Below, piece after piece: positions 49,642 to 58,577 of a DNA stretch of 60,826 nucleotides. Numbering within the stretch: position 1 is the stretch's first letter; every line of letters starts with the position of its first letter. Position numbers and translations under genes: made by a program. This DNA comes from an uncultured Peptococcaceae bacterium (GTDB lineage Bacteria; Bacillota; Limnochordia; Darwinibacteriales; Darwinibacteriaceae), in NCBI GenBank assembly GCA_937988745.1, contig CALKAR010000315.1, positions 1 to 60,826 on the forward strand, written 5' to 3'. The notes beneath the pieces are model-generated. The model saw only the letters and a list, made by a program, of their open reading frames with translations, did no database searches and was not told where the DNA came from.

Positions 49642-50424
49642 GTGCAAGAAAAACTTGAAGTCATCGGACCGGATTCACGTCACATTGGCACGCTGTGCAA
49701 TTACTGCGAAAAAGAGCTTGTCCAAGGTGATGAAATTGTAGAATGTCCGCGCTGTCATAAGGTACATCACGCCGACTGCTGGAAAGCAAAAGGTGGTTGT
49801 GCCACACGAGGATGCCGGCAAGTTGCACAGGTAGTTGTAGGGGAAAAACCCAAAGGCGACGGACCACCGCCTCCTCTGCCCAAGTGGTATTTTGCCGTTG
49901 GCGCGCTTCTCATAGCTGCCATAATTTTGATTTCTGTTTACTGGCCTAAGCCGCCAGATCCAGCTGCAGGCAGAGCGAAAATTGTTGTAATGGACACACT
50001 TACCTTTGAGTCCAATATCATCCTAACAGAGGCTGTCGAAGAATTCAACGACACAAGCACTACAACGTACATCGATCTTCAGCTGCTCCCCGCCATGGGG
50101 ATGGAACAAAAACTTGTGGTTCTCATCGCTGCTGGTGATGCCCCAGACATCTTCTCTGTAGATGATCAGCGGTTAGAGTTTCTCGAAAGTCAAGGTGTGC
50201 TGATGGAATTGGGGAAAAGCCCTGAAGGTGAGCCAATCTACAGCGTGCAGCACCCAGGCAGTTTGAACAAGCTCGTGATTTGGGGAGACACCGCTCATCC
50301 GGAGATTGCCAGAGAAGTGCTGGATTTCCTCTTAGAGACAATTCCGCCGGTGGACCATGACCGCCTGCGGGAACTGCGGGAACAGCAATCACAGCAGCCA
50401 GGGGCGCTGATGTTTGGCTTTTAA
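49642..50424 (+). CDS. RING-like zinc finger / one-TM / truncated solute-binding-like protein
   Basis: A 260-residue chimera. Residues about 19-57 form a prokaryotic RING-type zinc finger (CNYCEKELV, CPRCHKVHHADCW, GGCATRGC). A Pro-rich linker (GPPPPLP) follows, then one membrane helix (about residues 82-100, WYFAVGALLIAAIILISVYW). Residues 112-250 resemble part of an ABC-type solute-binding protein (LTEAVEEFNDTS, AAGDAPDIFSVDDQRLEFL), with the second lobe largely missing. The finger would face the cytosol. Function unknown. I chose the GTG 6 nt after GGAGGTG; upstream TTG would include that site. A glycosyltransferase gene follows directly. Confidence 0.75.
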   Translation: MQEKLEVIGPDSRHIGTLCNYCEKELVQGDEIVECPRCHKVHHADCWKAKGGCATRGCRQVAQVVVGEKPKGDGPPPPLPKWYFAVGALLIAAIILISVYWPKPPDPAAGRAKIVVMDTLTFESNIILTEAVEEFNDTSTTTYIDLQLLPAMGMEQKLVVLIAAGDAPDIFSVDDQRLEFLESQGVLMELGKSPEGEPIYSVQHPGSLNKLVIWGDTAHPEIAREVLDFLLETIPPVDHDRLRELREQQSQQPGALMFGF

Positions 50425-50434
50425 GGAGGCCGCC

Positions 50435-51616
50435 ATGAAAATTGCATTTTTCTCGGACAGTTACGCACCATATGTGAGCGGCGTGGTCCGCTCACTGCAG
50501 CGGTTTACAAAAGGCCTGGTTCAGCAGGGTCACGAAGTGTATATTTTTGCGCCCTTTTATTATGGAAAAAGGTTTCGCAAAGATATCGAGCAGCAATCTG
50601 ATCCCTATGCGACTAAGGTTTTCCGGTTTTATTCAGTTCCTGCTCCAACTCATCCCTCGTATTTTCTGCCGATTCCGATCTCGATCCGGGCAGAACGATT
50701 GCTGCGAAAATTAGATGTTGATATAATCCACACCCATGCACCATTTTTGACTGGACAGCTGGGAGCGATACTGGCAAAGCAGCTTGATGTGCCGCTCTTC
50801 TTTACCCATCATACTGTGTACCAAGAGTATCTTCACTACGTGCCTGCTCCCAGGAAAGCCACTGAAAAGGTAGTGATCAATTTCTTGAAGTGGTACTGCC
50901 ACAGATGTGATCACATTATTACGCCTACTGATGCCACAAAGGAAATGATTCTCGAGCTTTACCAGCTCACAACGCCGGTGACTACGCTGCCTACAGGAGT
51001 CGACCTAGATCCTTACGATGAAGTTGATCCCGAGTGGCTGCGAAACAAACTACAGCTGTCACCAGACCAGCCAGTTCTCCTGTCTCTAGGACGGTTGAGT
51101 AAAGAAAAAAGCCCAGGAATGCTGCTCGACGCCTTCCAAATTATCCAGGAAACCCGCCCAGAAGCAGTCTTTGTATTCGCCGGTGACGGGCCCATGATGG
51201 AAGTTCTCAAACAGAAAGCAGCAGAAATGGGGCTTGCGAATAAAGTTTACTTCACTGGTGCCTTGAATGCTGAAGAAGTGGCCGCAGCTTATCTGGGAGC
51301 CGATCTCTTTATGTTCGCATCGCAGACCGAAACACAGGGGCTTGTGTCTCTAGAAGCAATGGCCGGTAGGCTGCCGGTGGTAGCGGTCGATGCCAGCGGC
51401 ACCAACGCCGTTGTAATTGACGGTGAAACAGGTTTCTTAACTGAGCCTACGCCAGAAGCACTAGCTGAAAAAGCGCTGGTTCTTCTCCAATCACCTGAGC
51501 TGATGGAAAAGTTCAGCCTCCAAGCGCGCCGACAGGCGGAGCAGTATAGTATTACTGCCACCGCCCACCGTCTTGTGAATCTTTACGAATCAGTTTTAGC
51601 TGAAAAATACTCTTAG
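50435..51616 (+). CDS. Family 4 glycosyltransferase (diacylglycerol glycosyltransferase-like)
   Basis: A 393-residue GT-B enzyme. N-terminal KIAFFSDSYAPYVSGVVRSL and THAPFLTGQLGAILAK form the acceptor half. The donor half has LLSLGRLSKEKSPGMLLDA, FVFAGDGPMMEVL and the GT4 EX7E motif in FASQTETQGLVSLEAMAG. Closest recognisable relatives make glycolipids from diacylglycerol and UDP-sugar; mannosyl transfer is also possible. ATG with AAGGAGG upstream. It follows the RING protein by 10 bp and converges with lemA, overlapping it by 4 bp. Confidence 0.9.
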   Translation: MKIAFFSDSYAPYVSGVVRSLQRFTKGLVQQGHEVYIFAPFYYGKRFRKDIEQQSDPYATKVFRFYSVPAPTHPSYFLPIPISIRAERLLRKLDVDIIHTHAPFLTGQLGAILAKQLDVPLFFTHHTVYQEYLHYVPAPRKATEKVVINFLKWYCHRCDHIITPTDATKEMILELYQLTTPVTTLPTGVDLDPYDEVDPEWLRNKLQLSPDQPVLLSLGRLSKEKSPGMLLDAFQIIQETRPEAVFVFAGDGPMMEVLKQKAAEMGLANKVYFTGALNAEEVAAAYLGADLFMFASQTETQGLVSLEAMAGRLPVVAVDASGTNAVVIDGETGFLTEPTPEALAEKALVLLQSPELMEKFSLQARRQAEQYSITATAHRLVNLYESVLAEKYS

Positions 51617-52176
51617 AACTGTACTTGAGGCACCTTCTGCGCTTCTTCCGAAGCGGTAAAGAAAGCCATCGACTGCTTACCCAGAATATTTGCTAGAACA
51701 ACTGTGGGGAACTGGCGGATAGTCCGATTCCAAACTTCCACAGACTCGTTATACCGCATCCGCTCTACAGCGATGCGGTTTTCTGTTCCAGCCAATTCGT
51801 CCATCAGCCGATTAAAGCTGGCATCCGCCTTCAGCTGAGGATAATTTTCGCTGATTGCCAAAAGCCGTCCAAGGGCCATATCGAGGCTGTTGTTTGCTGC
51901 AATCTGCTCTTCTGGGCTGCGGGCGCCAAGCAGACGAGAGCGAGCATCAGCAATCTCAGTGAAGATCTGTTCTTCATGCTCTGCATAACCCTTGACTGTG
52001 GCCACTAAATTAGGAATCAGATCAGCCCTACGCTGCAGTTGGTTTTCAACCTGAGCCCAGCGGGATTCCACGTTAGTTTCCAGTACAACTAAGGAGTTGT
52101 ACTGGGACACAGCACCGCCGGCAAGCAGTACTACAATAAGTCCAATTACAATCAATACTACGGTTGATTTTTTCAT
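51613..52176 (-). CDS. LemA-family protein
   Basis: A 187-residue protein with an N-terminal membrane helix (about residues 6-26) and the helical LemA domain. The latter is recognised from YNSLVVLETNVESRWAQVEN, QRRADLIPNLVATVKGYAEHE and the C-terminal YNESVEVWNRTIRQFPT. LemA proteins are often next to TPM/YgcG-type genes, as here; their function is not established. Its ATG lies 23 bp after the TPM gene, with GGGAGGGG upstream. Confidence 0.93.
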   Translation of the reverse strand: MKKSTVVLIVIGLIVVLLAGGAVSQYNSLVVLETNVESRWAQVENQLQRRADLIPNLVATVKGYAEHEEQIFTEIADARSRLLGARSPEEQIAANNSLDMALGRLLAISENYPQLKADASFNRLMDELAGTENRIAVERMRYNESVEVWNRTIRQFPTVVLANILGKQSMAFFTASEEAQKVPQVQF

Positions 52177-52199
52177 TGTTTTCCCCTCCCATTGATTCC

Positions 52200-52967
52200 C
52201 TAAAACCTGCGGCCAGCTCCGCCGCCCCCGCTGCGACCGCCGCCAAATCCACCAAAACCGCCTCCGCGGCTGCCTCCACCAAAACCTCCCCGGGAACGAG
52301 GTACACGCATCGTAGGCACGAACACTGTTCTGCGTCTGTGCCCTGTTCCTCCTCCCCCCATGCCTCCACCGGGAGGATAAAAGCGAGCACGGCGCAAGAG
52401 GACAACAATCAAGATAAATATACCGAATGAAATGAGCCAGTCACCGATCGAGTCTTCTGCGCGGCTCTTGGCCTTCTCAAATTCTTCGCCAGCTAACTCT
52501 GCCTTAAAAGCCTGGGACAAATAAGAGAGACCTGGGCCAAACTGGCCCTTTACGAAGTACCGCTCGACCGCATTATCTAAATATGCTCCAATCTTGCCAT
52601 CAGGTAGAACGCCTTCTAGGCCGTAGCCCGTTTCTACTTCGATGGCCCCTTCGTCTAAAGATAAGAGAATAAGAAGTCCACTGTCCTCCGGCCCTCCAAC
52701 GCCCCATGCTTCGAATAATAGAGTACGGTATTGGGTGGGATCGTAGGGAGCAGTTGACTGGAGGGTCACAACGGCCAGCTCAATTCCCTGCTCCTCCTTC
52801 AGCATCTCGGCCACAACTTGAATCTCTGCCCGGCTGCGTTGGTCGAGAACGCGGGCAAAGTCATTGACATAACCTTGGGGCGCGGGAAATTCCTGTGCCG
52901 ATGCCAGCTGGCTGGTGATGAGTATGAAAAAAATCAGTACCAGCAGGTTTACCTGCCGTTTCCGCAT
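52200..52967 (-). CDS. TPM-domain exported protein (YgcG family)
   Basis: A 255-residue protein with a signal peptide (RKRQVNLLVLIFFILITSQLASA). Residues about 30-150 form a TPM phosphatase-like domain (GYVNDFARVLDQRSRAEIQ, GIELAVVTLQS, EVETGYGLEGVLPDGKIGAYL). A membrane helix (about residues 181-195) and a Gly/Arg-rich tail (GGGSRGGGFGGFGGG type) follow. The domain has weak acid phosphatase activity in plant TLP18.3; a bacterial role is unclear. ATG with GGAAGGAG upstream; an ATG 18 bases earlier overlaps that site. Paired with lemA. Confidence 0.92.
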   Translation of the reverse strand: MRKRQVNLLVLIFFILITSQLASAQEFPAPQGYVNDFARVLDQRSRAEIQVVAEMLKEEQGIELAVVTLQSTAPYDPTQYRTLLFEAWGVGGPEDSGLLILLSLDEGAIEVETGYGLEGVLPDGKIGAYLDNAVERYFVKGQFGPGLSYLSQAFKAELAGEEFEKAKSRAEDSIGDWLISFGIFILIVVLLRRARFYPPGGGMGGGGTGHRRRTVFVPTMRVPRSRGGFGGGSRGGGFGGFGGGRSGGGGAGRRF

Positions 52968-52986
52968 ATCTGCAGCTCCTTCCATA

Positions 52987-53631
52987 TCATTCGGGATTTA
53001 CCGGGACGGGGTGATAAAACTGCCCCTCGACCTCCCAAAGGAAATTCCCAGCTGTCACCTCACGAACTAGGTCTTCTGTCCGCTGTTCTTCCCCATCTAA
53101 CAGGCGAAGTACATAGGTCACATCCTGTAAATATTCTGTATCAGTAATAGCTATCCCTGCATTAATCAGTTCATTCTGGACTTTGCCAGAAATGCCATAA
53201 TCTACAGTTACACGGACTTGTGTGGCAGGCAGCATACGTACAATCCCTGCCTCTAACAGTGCTGCTTTAGCAGCTCCACCATACGCCCGAATGAGGCCTC
53301 CCCGGCCGAGTAAAGTGCCGCCGAAATACCGTGTCACCACGATGACCGCATCGACTACCTCATAGGCTTTCATCATTTCTAGAATGGGCAGTCCGGCTGT
53401 TCCACTCGGCTCCCCATCATCGCTGAATTTCTGGATATTCTGGTTTACCCCGATAATGTAAGCGGGGCAATTATGGGTGGCGTTCCAGTGTTCCTTTTTG
53501 ACTTCTTCTATAAACGCCTCCGCTTCTTCAGCACTGGACACGGGCCGAATCTGTGCAATAAACTTTGATTTCTTTTCTATCAGGACGGTTTCTGCGGGGC
53601 CCGCGACCGTATTGTACTCTACCAGCAACAT
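52987..53631 (-). CDS. IMPACT/YigZ-family protein
   Basis: A 214-residue member of the UPF0029 IMPACT family. It has KKSKFIAQIRPVSSAEEAEAF, HNCPAYIIG, FSDDGEPSGTAGLPIL and VVTRYFGGTLLGRGGLIRAY, the family fingerprint, then a C-terminal DUF1949-like domain. Eukaryotic IMPACT controls translation through GCN1/GCN2, while bacterial YigZ has no settled function. ATG with GCGAGGTG upstream; an ATG 27 bases earlier lacks a site. It is divergent from tex and precedes the TPM-lemA pair. Confidence 0.92.
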   Translation of the reverse strand: MLLVEYNTVAGPAETVLIEKKSKFIAQIRPVSSAEEAEAFIEEVKKEHWNATHNCPAYIIGVNQNIQKFSDDGEPSGTAGLPILEMMKAYEVVDAVIVVTRYFGGTLLGRGGLIRAYGGAAKAALLEAGIVRMLPATQVRVTVDYGISGKVQNELINAGIAITDTEYLQDVTYVLRLLDGEEQRTEDLVREVTAGNFLWEVEGQFYHPVPVNPE

Positions 53632-53732
53632 AATCACCTCGCTCTGAAAAGGTTCCACATCGCATCCCTTCTTCCTTCCTGCTTGTCAGGGGAACCAACT
53701 CTCTGATATTCTAAGTAGGTAGGAGGCTGAAC

Positions 53733-55904
53733 ATGGATATTATCAAACAACTAGCCCAAGAACTGTCCCTGAAGGAAACTCAAGTTCGGCATACAGTGGA
53801 ACTCCTCGATGAAGGCAACACCATTCCCTTTATCGCTCGCTACCGTAAAGAGGCAACCGGGGAACTGGATGAGGTGCAGATCCGCACACTGGCCGATCGC
53901 TTGGATTATCTGCGTAATCTGGTAAAACGCAAAGAGGAAGTAACCCGCCTGATCGCCGAGCAAGACAAGCTCACTGCAGAGCTTGAGGCAGCCATTAAAG
54001 CAGCTATCACTCTGCAGGAGATCGAGGATCTCTACCAGCCTTTCCGGCCGAAGCGCCGCACCAGGGCTTCCATGGCGAAAGAGAAGGGCTTAGAACCGCT
54101 GGCTGAGATTATCCTCAAGCAAGGAGAGACAGATCCGGCGAGCATAGCGGAGCAGTTTATCACCGAAGAGGTCCCTTCTGCGGAAGAAGCCCTGCAGGGC
54201 GCGCAGGATATTATTGCAGAATTCATTACTGATCAGCCTGAGATCAGACAGATGGTGCGTAAATTTACTTATGACACTGGTTCCATCAATTCGTCACTGA
54301 ATGTGGATCCAGAAACAGAAAATAGCGCCCGAGAATTTCAAATGTATTTTGACTACACAGAGGAAGTACGCAAACTTCCTCCGCACCGCATCCTAGCCAT
54401 CAATCGTGGCGAACGTCTCGGGGTGCTCAAGGTGAAGCTTGTCGTAGATGAAGAGGATATTCTCCAACGAGTGCAGCGAAAAGTGATTATAAATCCCAAT
54501 TCACCATCTGCTGCATTGATTGAAGCTGCTTGGGCCGATGGCTATAAACGCCTGCTGGCACCGAGCATCGAACGGGATATCCGGAGCTCTCTCACAGAAA
54601 AGGCGGAGGCTCATGCGATTGAAATTTTCGCTACCAATCTGCGCAGCCTCTTGATGCAGGCACCGGTGCGCGGCTATCGAGTTCTCGGAATTGACCCAGC
54701 TTACCGCACAGGCTGCAAGGTGGTGGCAGTAGACCAATTCGGGGTCCTCTTAGAACACACGACGATCTATCCCCATGAGCCACAAAAGCGCTGGGAAGAC
54801 TCCCTTTCCATCTTAAACACGATGATCGAACAGCATCAGATCGATTTGATTGTCATCGGAAATGGCACAGCCAGCCGTGAAACAGAACAGCTGGTGGCAG
54901 AGCTTATTCAACAGCGAGGTCAAGACCTGAAATACATGGTGGTAAACGAAGCAGGTGCTTCTGTTTACTCTGCATCGGAGTTGGCACGCGAAGAACTGCC
55001 AGACCTGGATGTTTCCATGCGGGGAGCGGTTTCGATCGCCCGCAGAGTACAGGATCCCTTAGCAGAGCTGGTTAAGATTGAACCGAAGTCGATTGGGGTC
55101 GGTCAATATCAGCATGATGTCAACCAAAAAGAACTGAGCCGCACTCTCGATGCAGTAGTAGAGAGCTGCGTTAACTTCGTTGGTGTTGAACTCAACTCAG
55201 CTTCTGCTGCTCTTCTCAGCTATGTTTCAGGCCTGTCCGCCAGGGTCGCACGGGCAGTAGTTCAGCACCGCATTGAAAATGGCTCGTTTACTGCGAGAGA
55301 AGAGCTCAAGAAGGTCAAAGGGCTCGGTCCTAAGGCATTTGAGCAATGCGCTGGATTTCTGCGGATCAGTTCTGGCAGAGAACCACTTGATAACACTGCC
55401 GTACATCCCGAATCGTACGACACTGCCCGGCAGATCTTGGCCCAAATTGGGTTCACAGCAGAAGATATGAAGAATCCAGAGCGCTTAGACGAAATCCGCC
55501 GACAGCTCAAGACATTGGATCCTAAGAAGGTAGCGCAGGAACTGGGTGCCGGTGAACCGACAGTGCGGGATATTATCGCCGCGCTTGGTCAGCCAGGACG
55601 TGACCCACGGGATGAACTTCCCCCACCGCTGTTCCGGGCCGATGTACTCACAATTGCCGACCTGAAGCCTGGTATGATCCTCAAAGGAACGGTGCAGAAT
55701 GTCGTCGACTTTGGCGCCTTTGTGGATATTGGTGTCCAAAGAGCTGGCCTGGTCCACATCTCCCAACTCAGCGACAAATATGTGCATCATCCCACTGACA
55801 TCGTCCAAGTTGGCGATATTGTAGATGTTCAGGTTCTCGATGTGGAACCCGAATTGGAACGAATCAGTTTAACTATGCGCATTAATCAGGAAGCCGCGAG
55901 ATAA
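53733..55904 (+). CDS. tex: Tex-family RNA-binding transcription/translation factor
   Basis: A 723-residue Tex protein: N-terminal HTH region (LKETQVRHTVELLDEGNTIPFIARYRKE), a YqgF-like RNase-H fold (VLGIDPAYRTGCKVVAVD, VIGNGTASRETEQ), helix-hairpin-helix motifs (FTAREELKKVKGLGPKAFEQCAGFL), and a C-terminal S1 domain (LKPGMILKGTVQNVVDFGAF). It binds nucleic acid and affects toxin or stress gene expression in some species. ATG with GTAGGAGG upstream. It has a terminator overlapping its stop codon. Confidence 0.96.
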   Translation: MDIIKQLAQELSLKETQVRHTVELLDEGNTIPFIARYRKEATGELDEVQIRTLADRLDYLRNLVKRKEEVTRLIAEQDKLTAELEAAIKAAITLQEIEDLYQPFRPKRRTRASMAKEKGLEPLAEIILKQGETDPASIAEQFITEEVPSAEEALQGAQDIIAEFITDQPEIRQMVRKFTYDTGSINSSLNVDPETENSAREFQMYFDYTEEVRKLPPHRILAINRGERLGVLKVKLVVDEEDILQRVQRKVIINPNSPSAALIEAAWADGYKRLLAPSIERDIRSSLTEKAEAHAIEIFATNLRSLLMQAPVRGYRVLGIDPAYRTGCKVVAVDQFGVLLEHTTIYPHEPQKRWEDSLSILNTMIEQHQIDLIVIGNGTASRETEQLVAELIQQRGQDLKYMVVNEAGASVYSASELAREELPDLDVSMRGAVSIARRVQDPLAELVKIEPKSIGVGQYQHDVNQKELSRTLDAVVESCVNFVGVELNSASAALLSYVSGLSARVARAVVQHRIENGSFTAREELKKVKGLGPKAFEQCAGFLRISSGREPLDNTAVHPESYDTARQILAQIGFTAEDMKNPERLDEIRRQLKTLDPKKVAQELGAGEPTVRDIIAALGQPGRDPRDELPPPLFRADVLTIADLKPGMILKGTVQNVVDFGAFVDIGVQRAGLVHISQLSDKYVHHPTDIVQVGDIVDVQVLDVEPELERISLTMRINQEAAR

Positions 55905-55917
55905 CCCGCGGCTTTCT
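55892..55917 (+). terminator. Terminator at the end of tex
   Basis: AGCCGCG (55892-55898) pairs with CGCGGCT (55907-55913) around an 8-nt loop that contains the tex stop codon, and is followed by TTCTTT. The opposite strand has no U-run, so it mainly serves tex. The next gene on the minus strand ends at the very next base. Confidence 0.75.
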
Positions 55918-56391
55918 TTATCCTAAATCAAGATATGGATACCATTCTTCGGGACGGCGAAGCAGTTCCTGCAGCTTCCAGAGAATCGTCCGATGGATTT
56001 CTTCCTCCTTGGCCAACTTCATAAGAACTTCTCTTTCCCGGCTGCTGGATGCTTTCGCCGCTAGATCTTGATACAGCTTGATAGCCTTTTCTTCAAATTC
56101 GATCGCCATTTCATAGATCTCTAAATAACTTCCAGGTGGAGGGGATCCTTCAGCTAGCGGCTGTGCAAATATGCTGTCAGCCATGGTAAGAATGGTGGTC
56201 TCTTCAAACTCGTACAAACCAGACTCTTTCATCTGCCTTACAAACTGATAGTGTTTTTCTTCGTCATCGGCCAAGGCCCTGAACAGCTGTTCAAGAGGAG
56301 TCCCGGACAGAGCCTGAGCCTGCTTGAGGTAGAACTCCTTGCCTTCGAGCTCCATTTCCATAGCAAAATCTAATGGATGCACATTTATCAC
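55918..56391 (-). CDS. Ferritin-like diiron (rubrerythrin-type) protein
   Basis: A 157-residue four-helix protein with the four ligand regions of a ferritin-like diiron site: EMELEGKEFY, ALADDEEKHYQF (ExxH), AIEFEEKAIKLY and AKEEEIHRTIL (ExxxH). No rubredoxin domain is present. Such proteins often act in peroxide or oxygen defence in anaerobes. Its ATG overlaps the stop of the preceding gene by 4 bases (ATGA), so it belongs to the nqr operon transcript. Confidence 0.85.
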   Translation of the reverse strand: MINVHPLDFAMEMELEGKEFYLKQAQALSGTPLEQLFRALADDEEKHYQFVRQMKESGLYEFEETTILTMADSIFAQPLAEGSPPPGSYLEIYEMAIEFEEKAIKLYQDLAAKASSSREREVLMKLAKEEEIHRTILWKLQELLRRPEEWYPYLDLG

Positions 56392-56855
56392 CTCACTGGG
56401 TTTAGTCCCAAAATATCTGCTAATTCTTCTGGTTCCAACCTAAATCGCGCCCCATTCCCTTCAAAGAACCCATGCTCTTCAACCAGGTGGATATTAAGAT
56501 CAGACCACACGATGCTTCTGCCGGTCCTAAGACAGGTCAGATGTGTATTGCACTTGCTCGCCTGATAGTCATGGGCAAACGGACACAAAATGCTGCCCTT
56601 GTGGTCGATAGTCTCTACTCTATACTTTCCTTCTACCACTATGGCTTGCCCAAGGTGTTCCTTTCCTATTTCAGTGAAGTGGCGCATGCGGGCAGCCATC
56701 TCTTCTTTGGTAATCCCTAACCTCTCCAAACGGACCTGGTCCGCCTGCAGGACAGCTGCTAAACTGCGGGTGTCGGTACCCATAAATCCATGGGCAGCTA
56801 AGGGGCCCGTACGCATGTTTTCTTCAATTCGCTGGAGATCCGGCCCTTGTTTCAA
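56388..56855 (-). CDS. Uncharacterised Cys-containing protein of the nqr operon
   Basis: A 155-residue soluble protein I do not recognise. The first half is helical (EEMAARMRHFTEIGKEHLGQ). The second half has CPFAHDYQASKCNTHLTCLR, a Cys/His cluster that might bind metal, then WSDLNIHLVEEHGFFEG and FRLEPEELADILGL. TTG start with GGGGG upstream, 12 bp after nqrF. It is translationally coupled to the diiron-protein gene. An Fe-S or redox-sensing role would fit but is inference. Confidence 0.65.
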   Translation of the reverse strand: MKQGPDLQRIEENMRTGPLAAHGFMGTDTRSLAAVLQADQVRLERLGITKEEMAARMRHFTEIGKEHLGQAIVVEGKYRVETIDHKGSILCPFAHDYQASKCNTHLTCLRTGRSIVWSDLNIHLVEEHGFFEGNGARFRLEPEELADILGLNPVR

Positions 56856-56867
56856 CCCTCTTCCCCC

Positions 56868-57965
56868 CTAGAACTTATCGTAGAAAATCTGTTCCTCATC
56901 AAAGCCGATCTCAGTGAGGACTTTTAAGCAGGCATTGATCATTCCAGGGCTGCCGCAGAGATAGGCCTGCTTATCATTGGCATCACTTACGTGCCTGGCT
57001 ACGACCTCGGTGATCAGGCCTACTTCTCCGTCCCACTCATCTTCTGGATCAGGATCAGATAAGGCTGGGATGTAGCGGAAGTTAGGATGCTTCTCCTGGA
57101 GTTCGGTAAAGAAATCAACATAATAGAGATCACGCTTTTTCACCGCTCCAAAGAAGAAAACCATCTGCTTAGACAGCCCTTGTTCTAAGATGTCGAGGAC
57201 CATCGATTTGATAGGTGCCAAACCAGAACCGCCTGCAATAAAGAGCAGTTCGCTTGCACCTTCCCGCAGATAAAAATCACCGAAGGGTCCGGCGAGAGTG
57301 ATCTCATCCCCCTCCTTCACATGGTTGTGCAGGAATGTAGTGCATACACCCCCCGGAACCAGACGGATGATCAGTTCCAGGATCCCCTTTTGGGAAGGCA
57401 GCGATGAGATCGAATAGGCCCGACTGACCACTTCTTCCACATCATCATAGGGCTTTGAATCGAGCTGTACATACTGACCAGGGACGAATTCCATGTCCTG
57501 TGGTTCTAAAAGCTTAAATCGAAATTCCTTAATGTCGTAAGTCAGATCAGTTATTTTAAGCACCTTTGTTCGGTAGCGCTTAATGCTGAAAAACTCCTCA
57601 GGAATTGTTACCTGCAGATCGTGTTTAACTTTGAGCTGACACGCCAACCGTACACCCTGATCGATTTCTTCGCCGCTTAGATATGGTTCCTCTGTAGGAA
57701 GCACTGGACCGGCATCTGTCAAGAGACCAATCTTGCACAGGCCGCAGGTAGCCTTTCCTCCACAGGCTGAGGGGATGAAAATATCTTGACTCGAAAGACT
57801 TGTCAACAGAGTGGAACCGCCCTGTACAGATAAGACCCGCTGTCCGTCGTTAATGTCAATAGAGCAAACTCCATAGTCGTTAAGTTTCAGATCGGCCAAG
57901 ACAACCACTGCGGCAAGGGCTGCTCCTAAGAGAGAAACACTTAATACCGTCAGCAGAATTTCCAT
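56868..57965 (-). CDS. nqrF: Na+-translocating NADH:quinone reductase subunit F
   Basis: Entry subunit that oxidises NADH. The 365 residues have one membrane helix (about residues 3-24) and a ferredoxin-like 2Fe-2S domain with Cys68, 74, 77 and 109 (SACGGKATCGLCK). A ferredoxin-reductase module binds FAD (SRAYSISSLP) and NADH (LLFIAGGSGLAPIKSM, AYLCGSPGMINAC). It is somewhat shorter than the 408-residue Vibrio protein. ATG with GGGGGGTG upstream. It lies after nqrE, as in the standard order. Confidence 0.95.
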   Translation of the reverse strand: MEILLTVLSVSLLGAALAAVVVLADLKLNDYGVCSIDINDGQRVLSVQGGSTLLTSLSSQDIFIPSACGGKATCGLCKIGLLTDAGPVLPTEEPYLSGEEIDQGVRLACQLKVKHDLQVTIPEEFFSIKRYRTKVLKITDLTYDIKEFRFKLLEPQDMEFVPGQYVQLDSKPYDDVEEVVSRAYSISSLPSQKGILELIIRLVPGGVCTTFLHNHVKEGDEITLAGPFGDFYLREGASELLFIAGGSGLAPIKSMVLDILEQGLSKQMVFFFGAVKKRDLYYVDFFTELQEKHPNFRYIPALSDPDPEDEWDGEVGLITEVVARHVSDANDKQAYLCGSPGMINACLKVLTEIGFDEEQIFYDKF

Positions 57966-57977
57966 AGGTTCACCCCC

Positions 57978-58577
57978 CTACTGAATCACAAAGATGCCAG
58001 AGAACCCCACAAAGGCCAGCGCCATGATACCGGTAATAATAAAGGTGATCGCAGGGCCATCTAAGCCTCGCGGGAGTTTGTTCTTCGAAATCTTGACGCG
58101 AATTGCAGCCAGAGCCGATATAGCAAGCCACCAGCCCAGTCCACTCCCTAACCCAAAGAACAGCGACTGCACAAAGTTGTAGCTCCGAATCACCATAAAG
58201 AGGCTGACACCGAAAATGGCACAGTTCACTGTGATGAGCGGCAGAAACACGCCGAGCTTCATATGGAGTTCAGGGAAGTAGCGGTCAAGGGCCATTTCAA
58301 TGATCTGTACCGTCGCGGCAATCACCACGATGAAGATAATGTAGCGCAGGTAATCGAGGCCCAACGGAACCATAATCAAGTGGTAGACCAGCCAATTTAG
58401 TACTGTCGTAACTGTGGTCACCAGAGCCACCGCGGCTCCCAAACCCGAGGCCGTCTTGTACTCGGACGATACCGAGATAAAGGAACACATCCCCAAGAAG
58501 TTGCTCAAAACCATGTTGCTCGTAAAAACTGAGGCAAGGAGAATGATAAGAGGATTAATTGCTGGCGCTTCAACCAT
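57978..58577 (-). CDS. nqrE: Na+-translocating NADH:quinone reductase subunit E
   Basis: Integral membrane subunit of 199 residues with about six helices, one half of the inverted-repeat NqrD/NqrE pair that holds a membrane Fe-S centre and lines the ion path. The family block MKLGVFLPLITVNCAIFGVSLF contains the conserved Cys, and an N-terminal Cys is in NFLGMCSF. The ATG, 7 nt after GGAGG, overlaps nqrD by 8 bp. NqrE and RnfA are homologous; NqrF in the same operon makes it NqrE. Confidence 0.94.
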   Translation of the reverse strand: MVEAPAINPLIILLASVFTSNMVLSNFLGMCSFISVSSEYKTASGLGAAVALVTTVTTVLNWLVYHLIMVPLGLDYLRYIIFIVVIAATVQIIEMALDRYFPELHMKLGVFLPLITVNCAIFGVSLFMVIRSYNFVQSLFFGLGSGLGWWLAISALAAIRVKISKNKLPRGLDGPAITFIITGIMALAFVGFSGIFVIQ

